Below are positions 1 through 5,990 of a stretch of DNA of 8,475 nucleotides, in pieces. The notes under the pieces are model-generated. The model saw nothing but the letters and a program-made list of their open reading frames with translations, did not search any database and was not told the DNA's origin. Numbering within the stretch: position 1 is the first letter of the stretch; every line of letters begins with the position of its first letter. The stretch is from positions 1-8,475 of the forward strand of contig DATCSE010000315.1 in the NCBI GenBank assembly GCA_036568605.1. The letters are read 5' to 3'. This DNA comes from DATCSE01 sp036568605 (GTDB lineage Bacteria > Pseudomonadota > Gammaproteobacteria > Burkholderiales > Burkholderiaceae_C). The translations under genes were made by a program, and so were the position numbers.

Positions 1-564
1 CGCCAGGCCGGCGTGCGCCATGCGGTCGAGCAGGGCGCTGGCGGCTTCATGCGGCGTCAGGCGTGCCGAGTCGATGTGGACATCGGCGCGCAGCGGCGCT
101 TCGTAGCGCGAATCGATGCCGGTGAAGCCGCGGATCTCGCCGCGCCGCGCACGCTGGTACAGGCCCTTGGGATCGCGGGCTTCGCACACCGACAGCGGCG
201 CATCGACGAAGACCTCCATGAACTCGCCCGGCGCGAAGCGCGCGCGCGCCGCGTCGCGCTCGGCCCGGAACGGCGAGATCAGCGCCGTGATGACCAGCAG
301 GCCGGCGTCCACCATCAGCCGCGCGGCTTCGGTGACGCGGCGCATGTTCTCGATGCGGTCGGCATCGGAAAAGCCGAGGCCGCGGCACAGCCCGGCGCGC
401 AGCTCGTCGCCGTCGAGCACGTAGGTGCGCATGCCGCGCTCGTGCAGGCGCAGCTCGAGCAGCCCGGCCAGCGTCGATTTGCCCGCGCCGGACAGCCCCG
501 TGAGATAGACGACGCCGGCGCGATGGCCGTTCAGGGCTTCGCGCTGCTGTCGGTTGATCCGCAT
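1..564 (-). CDS. cysC: Adenylylsulfate (APS) kinase, 3' end cut by window edge
   Basis: This cytoplasmic enzyme phosphorylates adenosine 5'-phosphosulfate (APS) with ATP to make PAPS, the donor for sulfotransferases and an intermediate of sulfate assimilation. 188 codons are visible; the frame is still open at position 1, but the family is about 200 aa, so little is missing. Seen in the translation: Walker A GLSGAGKST (residues 23-31), DGD (51-53), FSDADR (65-70), the ISP serine (S97) that is phosphorylated in some homologues, DPKGLY (131-136) and FTGID (147-151). The order and spacing match E. coli CysC closely. The start is ATG at 564-562, with GAAGG six bases upstream. It lies inside the end of the hybrid kinase gene (34-bp overlap, different frame), so translation is probably coupled to it. 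There is no fused ATP sulfurylase domain on the N-terminal side. Its position at the end of a signalling operon, rather than with cysDN, is unusual. Identification is firm. Confidence 0.95.
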   Translation of the reverse strand, partial: MRINRQQREALNGHRAGVVYLTGLSGAGKSTLAGLLELRLHERGMRTYVLDGDELRAGLCRGLGFSDADRIENMRRVTEAARLMVDAGLLVITALISPFRAERDAARARFAPGEFMEVFVDAPLSVCEARDPKGLYQRARRGEIRGFTGIDSRYEAPLRADVHIDSARLTPHEAASALLDRMAHAGLA

Positions 565-2546
565 GGATCGCCTTCGCCGTCTGGGGGCTGGGGTTCCGGT
601 TCGGACAGGATGCGTCCCACCAGGCTGCCCAGTTCCTCGAAGGTGTTCTGCTTCTCGAGCAGGCTGCGCACGCCGGCATCGCGCGCCTGGCTGCGCAGCT
701 CTTCGGTGATGTAGCCCGAGCTGATCACGACCGGCAGCTCGGGCCGGATGTCGTGCAACTCGTGGGCCACGTCGAGGCCGGAGAACTCGGGCATGTTGAA
801 GTCGGTCACGACGAAATCGAAGTTGCCCGGGTTCTCGCGTACCGCTTCGATGGCCGCGTGCGCATCCTGGAAGCTGCTGACGCGGTAGCCCGAACGCTCC
901 AGCATGTGCTCGACCATCACGACCATGGTCTCGTCGTCGTCGACATAGAGCACGTGCTCGCCGTGGCCGCGGACCGGCTCGGGCGCGCCGCTGCGCACCG
1001 CGGCAGCGGCCTCGGCCGCCGCTTCGACCGGCACGGCCGGCAGGTACAGGTGAAAGGTGCTGCCCGCGCCGGGCGCGCTCTCCACTTCGATGGCCCCGTG
1101 GTGCGCCGCGAGGATGCCGTGCACGACCGACAGGCCCAGGCCGGTGCCCTGGCCCACGGGCTTGGTCGTGAAGAACGGCTCGAAGATGCGCTCTCGGGTG
1201 GCGGCGTCCATGCCGATGCCGGTGTCGCTGACCCACAGGTGTGCGTAGGAGCCGGCCGGCAGGCCGCCCGGGTGCCGGGCGCTGCCGGCGAGTGCCACGC
1301 TGTCCAGGCCGATGCAGATGCGCCCGGTGCCTTCGACCAGCGCGTGCCAGGCGTTCGTGCACAGGTTCATCAGCACCTGCTGGATCTGCGTCGCATCGGC
1401 GTGCACGTGCAGCGGCGCATCGTCGAACACCGCCTCGAGCTCGACCCGCGCCGGCAGCGTGGTGCGCAGCAGCTTGTGCGTCTCTTCGACGATGGGCCGC
1501 AGCGGCTGGGTCAGGAGCTCCTGCGGCTCGCGGCGGCTGAAGGTGAGGATCTGCCGCACCAGGGTGCGCGCGCGCACGCTCGCCTTCTGGATCTCGTCGA
1601 GGTGGGCCTGCGCCGTGTGACCCTCGGCCAGCAGGCCGCGCGCCAGCGCCACGTTGCCGATGATTGCGCCCAGGATGTTGTTGAAGTCGTGCGCGATCCC
1701 GCCGGCCAGGGTGCCGACGGACTCCATCTTCTGCACATGGCGCAGTTGCGCTTCGAACCGATGCATGTCGGCTTCCGCTTCCTTGCGGTCGCTGATGTCG
1801 GTCATCGCGATGCGCACCATCGGGGTGGCGTCTTCGCTGGTCACGCGCATGCAGTCCAGGTGCGCATCGAAGTGCGTCCCGCCGGTCCTGTGCAGCGCCA
1901 GCTCCAGCCGCTGCTTCTCGCCGTTCAGCACGCGCAGGAAGTGCACGTGCCAGCGTTCGGCATCCTCGGGCGCCACGAAGCGCGTGAAGCGGGCGTTCAG
2001 CAGCCGTTCGCGCTGGTCGCCGAGCATGTCGGCGCCGGTCAGGTTGAGCTGTGCGATAGCGCCTTCGGCCGACACGGTCAGGTAGCCCACCGGCGCGAAG
2101 TCGTAGAGGTCCACGTAGCGGTCGCGCGAGATCTGCAGGTCGATCTGCGCCTGGCGGTGCTTCGCGCGTATCGTGGCCTGCTCGAGCTCGCGCTCGAGCG
2201 CCGGGACCAGGCGCGCGAGGTTCTGCTTCATCACGTAGTCGCTGGCGCCGGCCTTCATCGCCTCGACGGCGATCTCTTCGCCTATCGTGCCGGAGACGAA
2301 GATGAACGGGATGTCCAGCCCGAAGGAGCGAAACACCTGCAGCGCGTGCACGCCGCTGAAGTTCGGCAGGCGGAAGTCCGAGATCACGGCGTCCCAGCGT
2401 TCCTGGGCGATCGCCTCGGTCAGGTTCGCGGCGTCCTGCACGCGGCGGTAGACCGGCTCGAAGCCGCCGCGGCGCAGCATCCGCACGGCCAGCTTCGCGT
2501 CGTCCTCAGAATCCTCGACGATGAGGATTCTGATGGCCTTGCTCAC
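531..2546 (-). CDS. Hybrid histidine kinase, REC-PAS-HisKA-HATPase-REC
   Basis: A 671-aa soluble phosphorelay protein with no membrane segment. Domain order: N-terminal receiver (about 5-120; acidic pair E11/D12, phospho-acceptor D57 in ISDFRLP, S85, K107); PAS domain (about 140-255); HisKA with phospho-acceptor H286 in GGIAHDFNN; HATPase_c with N box N394/N398, G1 DTGIG (441-445), F box FEPFF (455-459) and G2 GTGLGL (467-472); an Ala-rich linker (about 505-525); and a C-terminal receiver (about 530-648; D536-D538, D582 in TDFNMPEF, S609, K632). All catalytic residues are present, so it should be active. The IAHDFNN H box is typical of PAS-containing hybrid kinases. The start is GTG at 2546-2544, sharing GTGA with the stop of the upstream receiver gene, which implies translational coupling. 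No Hpt or DNA-binding output domain is seen. The N-terminal receiver could accept phosphate from the upstream kinase. The ligand of the PAS domain is unknown. Confidence 0.93.
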   Translation of the reverse strand: MSKAIRILIVEDSEDDAKLAVRMLRRGGFEPVYRRVQDAANLTEAIAQERWDAVISDFRLPNFSGVHALQVFRSFGLDIPFIFVSGTIGEEIAVEAMKAGASDYVMKQNLARLVPALERELEQATIRAKHRQAQIDLQISRDRYVDLYDFAPVGYLTVSAEGAIAQLNLTGADMLGDQRERLLNARFTRFVAPEDAERWHVHFLRVLNGEKQRLELALHRTGGTHFDAHLDCMRVTSEDATPMVRIAMTDISDRKEAEADMHRFEAQLRHVQKMESVGTLAGGIAHDFNNILGAIIGNVALARGLLAEGHTAQAHLDEIQKASVRARTLVRQILTFSRREPQELLTQPLRPIVEETHKLLRTTLPARVELEAVFDDAPLHVHADATQIQQVLMNLCTNAWHALVEGTGRICIGLDSVALAGSARHPGGLPAGSYAHLWVSDTGIGMDAATRERIFEPFFTTKPVGQGTGLGLSVVHGILAAHHGAIEVESAPGAGSTFHLYLPAVPVEAAAEAAAAVRSGAPEPVRGHGEHVLYVDDDETMVVMVEHMLERSGYRVSSFQDAHAAIEAVRENPGNFDFVVTDFNMPEFSGLDVAHELHDIRPELPVVISSGYITEELRSQARDAGVRSLLEKQNTFEELGSLVGRILSEPEPQPPDGEGDPCGSTDSSAKP

Positions 2547-2998
2547 TGGAGCGTCCCCCGCGGCGGAATCTCGTTGAGCATCAGCCAGTAGAAGCCCAGC
2601 GTCTTCACCGCCTCGACGAACTCGACGAAGTCCACCGGCTTGCGCACGTAGCTGTTCGCGCCCAGCGAGTAACCCGAGATCAGGTCCTGCTCCTCCTTGG
2701 ACGAGGTCAGGATCACCACCGGCAGGAAGCGCGTGCGCTCGTCGGCCCGGATCGCCTTCAGCACGCCCAGGCCGTCCAGCTTGGGCAGCTTGAGATCGAG
2801 GATGGCCAGCGTGGGCAGATCGGCCGCACCCCGGTTGGCGTATTCGTTGCGGGCGAACAGGAAGTCCAGTGCCTCGATGCCGTCGCGCGCGACGGCGATG
2901 GGATTCATCAGGTGGCTGCGCTTGAAGGCTCGCAAGGTCAGCTCGACGTCGTCCGGGTTGTCTTCAACCAGCAGGATGACCTTGTTCGACTCGTTCAT
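2543..2998 (-). CDS. Stand-alone response regulator receiver, Rcp1-like
   Basis: A 151-aa single-domain receiver. Seen: VEDNPDD with acidic pair E12/D13, phospho-acceptor D68 in LAILDLKLPKLDG, switch threonine T98 in ILTSS, and K120 in the RKP motif. It has the long loop before D68 (NEYANRGAADLP) and the extended C-terminus that are common in Rcp1-type receivers, which pair with bacteriophytochromes and other kinases. There is no output domain. The start is ATG at 2998-2996, with a strong AGGGAG ribosome-binding site seven bases upstream, so the longer open frame further upstream is not used. The gene begins inside the 3' end of the sensor kinase gene (35-bp overlap) and its TGA overlaps the GTG of the hybrid kinase (GTGA). 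It probably shuttles phosphate between the flanking kinases, or acts by protein-protein contact. That role is inferred from gene order only. Confidence 0.93.
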   Translation of the reverse strand: MNESNKVILLVEDNPDDVELTLRAFKRSHLMNPIAVARDGIEALDFLFARNEYANRGAADLPTLAILDLKLPKLDGLGVLKAIRADERTRFLPVVILTSSKEEQDLISGYSLGANSYVRKPVDFVEFVEAVKTLGFYWLMLNEIPPRGTLQ

Positions 2999-4445
2999 GA
3001 CCCGACTCCCTGAGGTTGAAGAAGAAAGTGGCCCCGTGGCCGGGCTTGGCATGCACCCAGATCCTGCCGTCGTGCCGGCGGAAGATCCGCTGCACGATCG
3101 CGAGGCCGATGCCCGTGCCGGAGAACTCGCTCTCGTGGTGCAGGCGCTGGAACGCGCCGAACAGCCGGTCCGCATAGGCCATGTCGAAGCCCACGCCGTT
3201 GTCGGCCACGAAGCAGTCCTTCTTGCCGTCGTGCTCGATCATGCCGACACGGATCACCGGCTTGTCGGTCTTCCCCGTGAATTTCCACGCGTTTTCGAGC
3301 AGGTTCTGCATCGCGATGTGCATCAGCGACTTGTCGGCGTGCACCGTCATGTCGTGGTCGATCACCCACTCCACCGACCGGTTCGGCTGCTGCTGCGCGA
3401 GCGATTCGGCGATCTCGCGCGAGATCGTGGTCAGGTTGACCTCGCGGATCGACAGCTCGGTCCGCGTGACGCGCGACAGGCCGAGCAGCTCGTCGATCAG
3501 CCGGCCCATGCGCTGGCTGGCGGCCCGTATGCGATTCAGCGAATCCTTGGCTTCATCGTCGAGCTTGTCGCCGTAGTCCTCCAGCAGCGCGAGCGAGAAG
3601 CCGTCCATGCTGCGCAGCGGCCCGCGCAGGTCGTGCGAGACCGAATAGCTGAACGCCTCGATCTCCTTGTTCAGCGCGGCGAGCTCGTCGTTCTTGCGCT
3701 CGATCTGCGCGAACGATTCGCGCAGCGCCTGGGTCATCGCATCGAAATTCCTCGACACGTCGCCGATCTCGTCGGCGCGGCGCACGTCGAGCTTGAAGTT
3801 CCAGTTGCCGGCGGCCACCTCGCGGGTCGCCTGCTCGAGCCTGCCGATCGGCGCGAGCACGTGGCGGTCGATCAGCCAGGCGACGCCCGCGGTGGTCAAC
3901 GCGATCAGCACGAGGCCGACGATGATCACGACCACGACGCGCTGCTGCGCCGCGTTGATGCGCTGCGTCGAATGGTCGCTCAGCAGGAACGCGTCGGCGA
4001 GGCTCTGCTGCTGCAGGATCAGCAGCCGGCTGGACAGCTGGGCCTCGTATCGGCGCTGCGACTCGTCGGCGTCGCTGCCGCTCCCGCCGGTCGCGGGGCT
4101 CGCGGCCAGCTCGTTGAAGATGCGGTGCGTCGCGCCGGCTCTCTCGCGCAGGTCGTTCAGCACGTCCGTCGCCTCGGGGTCCGAGAACGGGTCGCTGGCG
4201 AGCAGGCGGTCCAGGCGCGCCGCGGCCTCGCGCTCCTGCGTGCGCGCGCGCTCGGGGCGATGCAGGATGTACTCGAAGGTCACGAGCCGCAGGTCGTTCA
4301 GTGCGCGCGCGATCTCCGCGGTCTGGCGGCGCTGGCGCCCTGCGTCGTTGACCTCGGCGTTGGCCCAGCTGATCATCACGGCGATCGCACCTATCGTGAC
4401 CAGCGCCGTGGCAGTCGCTAGGCGTCCTTTGGTGCTGATTTTCAT
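2964..4445 (-). CDS. Membrane sensor histidine kinase with HAMP domain
   Basis: A 493-aa inner-membrane histidine kinase. Layout: TM1 about 9-29 (TALVTIGAIAVMISWA); periplasmic sensor about 30-168, predicted mostly helical and rich in Arg/Glu/Ala, resembling four-helix or CHASE3-like sensors, with a Gly/Ser-rich stretch at 117-124; TM2 about 169-192; HAMP about 193-245; a short coiled coil about 244-264; HisKA with H271 in SYSVSHDLRGPLR; HATPase_c with N box N381/N385, G1 DNGVGF (415-420) and G2 GTGIGL (443-448). The SVSHDLRGPLR box and the C-terminal FQRLHHESEFSGTGIGL type are those of phytochrome-like kinases, which commonly pair with Rcp1-type receivers, as here. The start is ATG at 4445-4443; an in-frame TGA at 4457-4455, inside the repeat element, prevents a longer protein. 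The element ends one base before the ATG, so the leader and its weak AGG ribosome-binding site are element DNA. The signal is unknown; the adjacent exported binding protein is a candidate partner. Confidence 0.92.
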   Translation of the reverse strand: MKISTKGRLATATALVTIGAIAVMISWANAEVNDAGRQRRQTAEIARALNDLRLVTFEYILHRPERARTQEREAAARLDRLLASDPFSDPEATDVLNDLRERAGATHRIFNELAASPATGGSGSDADESQRRYEAQLSSRLLILQQQSLADAFLLSDHSTQRINAAQQRVVVVIIVGLVLIALTTAGVAWLIDRHVLAPIGRLEQATREVAAGNWNFKLDVRRADEIGDVSRNFDAMTQALRESFAQIERKNDELAALNKEIEAFSYSVSHDLRGPLRSMDGFSLALLEDYGDKLDDEAKDSLNRIRAASQRMGRLIDELLGLSRVTRTELSIREVNLTTISREIAESLAQQQPNRSVEWVIDHDMTVHADKSLMHIAMQNLLENAWKFTGKTDKPVIRVGMIEHDGKKDCFVADNGVGFDMAYADRLFGAFQRLHHESEFSGTGIGLAIVQRIFRRHDGRIWVHAKPGHGATFFFNLRESGHERVEQGHPAG

Positions 4446-4446
4446 G

Positions 4447-4477
4447 AGGGCCTGTCAACGCTATGGGAGGGCTCGCG
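4447..4477 (+). repeat. Terminal inverted repeat, kinase side
   Basis: This arm matches the reverse complement of 4684-4714 at 29 of 31 bases. Read on the minus strand toward the kinase gene it contains a perfect TTGACA (4458-4453) and then AGG just ahead of the ATG at 4445. It therefore forms the kinase gene's whole immediate leader. Confidence 0.85.
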
Positions 4478-4577
4478 CCGCTCCCTGGCTGGCCCCAGGG
4501 TTAGGCGCGAGCGAGGCCGCGTGCCTGCGGCACGCAACGAGCGAGTAACGACGCCCTGGGGCCAGCCAGGGAGCGGC
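4477..4577. repeat. Internal hairpin I of the element (24-bp perfect stem)
   Basis: Positions 4477-4500 are perfectly complementary to 4554-4577 (24 of 24, core CCCTGGCTGGCCCCAGGG). The 53-base loop contains a second perfect stem, 4519-4525 with 4529-4535 (GCGTGCC / GGCACGC, 3-base loop). In RNA this would be extremely stable. There is no T-run after it, so it does not look like a standard intrinsic terminator. Confidence 0.85.
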
Positions 4578-4584
4578 CCTTCGG

Positions 4585-4684
4585 GTGAACTCGGCAAACA
4601 GCCGCCAGCCGCGTTGCACGGCTTGCCCAGGCAGCCAGCCTGGGCTGCGCCCTGCGCCTTGCTGGCGGCTGTTTGTCGAGTCAC
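4585..4684. repeat. Internal hairpin II of the element
   Basis: Positions 4595-4609 pair perfectly with 4661-4675 (CAAACAGCCGCCAGC / GCTGGCGGCTGTTTG). The stem extends outward to about 4585/4684 with one mismatch and one bulged base. The loop holds a further perfect 8-bp stem, 4625-4632 with 4638-4645. Together with hairpin I and the terminal repeats it would give a three-way-junction fold. Confidence 0.8.
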
Positions 4685-4714
4685 GCGAGTCCTCCCATAG
4701 TGTTGACAGGCCCT
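4684..4714 (-). repeat. Terminal inverted repeat, binding-protein side
   Basis: This is the partner of 4447-4477. Its outermost bases, A4714 and G4713 as read on the minus strand, supply the last two letters of the TAG stop codon of the substrate-binding protein gene. On the plus strand it carries an outward-facing TTGACA at 4703-4708. Confidence 0.85.
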
Positions 4715-5741
4715 AATGCACCACCGTCACGCGGTCCGGCTTCACGGCGATCAGCGCATCGAGGTACAGGCTGGCCAGGAGGTCCGGAACGGCGCCTCGG
4801 GGCGCGTACCCGCGCGCCATCGCCCAGCGTGCTTCATCCTCCAGCGTGATCAGCTGCGACTGCAGCAGATCGACCCGGAACTCGAGGTCGTCCCAGCCGG
4901 TCTGCAGCGCGCGCCGGTCGATCTTCAAACGCTCCGCGAGCACCGCCATCGCCTGGTTGGGCGCGCTGCGGTTGAAAGCCTCGGCCTTCAGCAGCGCACG
5001 CACCAGCTTCTCGATCGCCGTGCGGCGCGCCTTCAGGAACTCGCGCTGCGCCACGACGACGTGCGTGACCGTGTAGGCGTCCGGCTCGGCGAATGCTGCC
5101 GCGTTCTCGCCGAGCGTGCTCTCGGCCTGGAACCGGATCGGCTGCCAGGCCGACACGGCGTCCACCGAGCCGCGCATCAGCTCCTGCACCATCTTGCCCG
5201 GCGGCACGTCGACCATCGTGACCTGATCGGGCGGCAGCTTGTGGCGGATCAGGAAGGCCCAGAGGAAGTACTCGCCGCTCGTGCCGAAGGTGACGCCGAT
5301 CTTCTTGCCGAGCAGGTCGCGCGGGGCCGCGACGGCGCGATCGCGCCGCGCGATGACCGCCATCTCGTTCGAGACGCTGACCACGGTGGCGGCGATTCCG
5401 AACGGTTGGCCGTTGAGCACCGAGATGACGAACGGCACCTCCGCAGCGGCGGCGAGGTCGGCCTTGCCTTGCGCCAGCAGGTCGATCGCCGCCTTGCCGT
5501 GGCTGACCGGCGTGATGCTGGCGTCCAGGCCCTCCGCGGCGAAGTAGCCCTTGGCCGCCGCCAGGTGCAGCAGGGCCGCATGGGGCGTGGAGGCAACCGC
5601 GATGGTGAGCTTCTCGAGCGGCGCCGCCGGCGCTCGCGTGGGCGTATAGAGCAGCGCCGCCGCTGTCGCGACGAGCAGCACCAGCATGCACACCGCAAGG
5701 GCCGCCGCGCGCCGGCGCGGGGTCATCGTCGGAGGACTCAA
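4713..5741 (-). CDS. Exported substrate-binding protein, nitrate/sulfonate/taurine (SsuA/TauA/NMT1-like) type
   Basis: A 342-aa periplasmic solute-binding protein of the ABC importer class. The N-terminus has RRR followed by a hydrophobic stretch (about 12-32), a signal peptide or membrane anchor; LAVC at 15-18 is a poor lipobox. The mature part begins near LEKLTIAVASTPHAALLHLAAAKG (42-65), with KGYFAAEGLDA, LAQGKADLAAAAEVPF (89-104), LLGKKIGVTFGTSGEYFL (143-160), and VDAVSAWQP (193-201), all hallmark segments of the SsuA/TauA/ThiY fold. The ligand cannot be read from sequence; sulfonate, taurine, nitrate or a pyrimidine are all possible. The start is TTG at 5741-5739, preceded by AGGAG with seven-base spacing. 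The ATG at 5726-5724 has no suitable ribosome-binding site. The TAG stop is completed by the repeat element. No permease or ATPase gene lies nearby, and a kinase follows on the same strand, so it may feed signalling rather than transport. Confidence 0.88.
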   Translation of the reverse strand: MSPPTMTPRRRAAALAVCMLVLLVATAAALLYTPTRAPAAPLEKLTIAVASTPHAALLHLAAAKGYFAAEGLDASITPVSHGKAAIDLLAQGKADLAAAAEVPFVISVLNGQPFGIAATVVSVSNEMAVIARRDRAVAAPRDLLGKKIGVTFGTSGEYFLWAFLIRHKLPPDQVTMVDVPPGKMVQELMRGSVDAVSAWQPIRFQAESTLGENAAAFAEPDAYTVTHVVVAQREFLKARRTAIEKLVRALLKAEAFNRSAPNQAMAVLAERLKIDRRALQTGWDDLEFRVDLLQSQLITLEDEARWAMARGYAPRGAVPDLLASLYLDALIAVKPDRVTVVH

Positions 5742-5818
5742 TCCGTTACTCCTCGTGCGATCCTGCGGCCCGCGGATGCGGGTGCTGTCGCACGTTGTTG
5801 TGCCTCACCGTGGGCCGG

Positions 5819-5847
5819 AGCGTACGAGTGCGGCCTCGCGCTGACAA
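5819..5847 (-). promoter_or_regulatory. Candidate sigma70 promoter for the minus-strand operon
   Basis: On the minus strand, TTGTCA (5847-5842) is followed after exactly 17 bases by TACGCT (5824-5819). The -35 matches five of six consensus bases, and the -10 keeps the three most conserved positions (TA...T). Transcription would begin near 5812, giving a leader of about 70 bases before the TTG start at 5741. A weaker alternative, TTGGCA (5881-5876) with CATCGT (5859-5854), lies just upstream. This is motif inspection only. Confidence 0.35.
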
Positions 5848-5907
5848 GCCCCTACGATGGCCCGAGTCGTGCCGATGCCAAATCCCTACCGCGATGTCGC
5901 GCTACTT

Positions 5908-5936
5908 TCGTGCGACCCGGGATGAGCCCCTATCCT
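5908..5936 (+). promoter_or_regulatory. Weak candidate promoter for the sulfotransferase operon
   Basis: TATCCT at 5931-5936 is a fair -10 box, but the base positions 17 bases upstream (5908-5913, TCGTGC) are a poor -35. If it is used, transcription would start near 5943. That would exclude the in-frame ATG at 5922 and favour the ATG at 5991 as the sulfotransferase start. Confidence 0.18.
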
Positions 5937-5990
5937 GCGCGGACTTGCGACACGCGGAGGTGCTCGGCAGGGCAGCGGCCTTACTCGACG

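Larger units (their letters stand above)
4447..4714. mobile_element. 268-bp MITE-like inverted-repeat element, non-coding
   Basis: A short element bounded by inverted repeats: 4447-4477 pairs with 4684-4714 at 29 of 31 positions. The two exceptions (4460/4701 and 4471/4690) are G opposite T. The outer end reads AGGGCCTGTCAAC. Inside are two long hairpins (4477-4577 and 4585-4684), so the strand can fold as an outer stem enclosing two arms. No transposase is encoded; open frames across it have low-complexity Arg/Ala/Pro-rich translations and look spurious. Its size, ends and lack of coding fit a miniature element moved in trans by a full-length IS, or a large intergenic palindromic repeat family. 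I cannot assign a family. A 3-bp ATG flanks it (4444-4446 and 4716-4718, the latter taking 4715 as part of the element), but such a short match may be chance. It sits flush between the binding-protein stop codon and the kinase start codon. Confidence 0.7.

Noticed and set aside
753..2591. A 612-codon open frame on the plus strand opposite the hybrid kinase
   Set aside because: Its translation is Val/Arg/His/Gly/Ala-rich with no recognisable domain, as expected for the antisense of a high-GC gene. The minus strand there carries complete REC, PAS, kinase and REC motifs.
2697..4421. A 574-codon plus-strand open frame opposite the sensor kinase
   Set aside because: Same antisense pattern: low-complexity composition and no domain, while the opposite strand encodes an intact HAMP histidine kinase.
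4442..4684. An 80-codon minus-strand frame within the repeat element
   Set aside because: It lies wholly over inverted repeats, is Arg/Pro/Gly-rich with no domain, has no good ribosome-binding site, and would overlap the kinase start. It is treated as spurious.
4444..4718. Target-site duplication ATG (4444-4446 and 4716-4718) flanking the element
   Set aside because: Only three bases, needs one unpaired base (4715) assigned to the element, and the simple ancestral sequence it implies would leave the binding-protein gene without a nearby stop. Not called as a feature.
5754..5915. Three copies of CGTGCGA or its complement (5754-5760, 5788-5794 inverted, 5909-5915) in the divergent promoter region, as a possible operator
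   Set aside because: Seven-base matches are common in such GC-rich DNA, spacing is irregular, and only one lies near the candidate promoter. Not enough to call a binding site.
4716..5990. Long in-frame extension of the sulfotransferase frame upstream to 4716
   Set aside because: The region is antisense to the binding protein and then intergenic; family similarity begins only after about residue 10 from the ATG at 5991.
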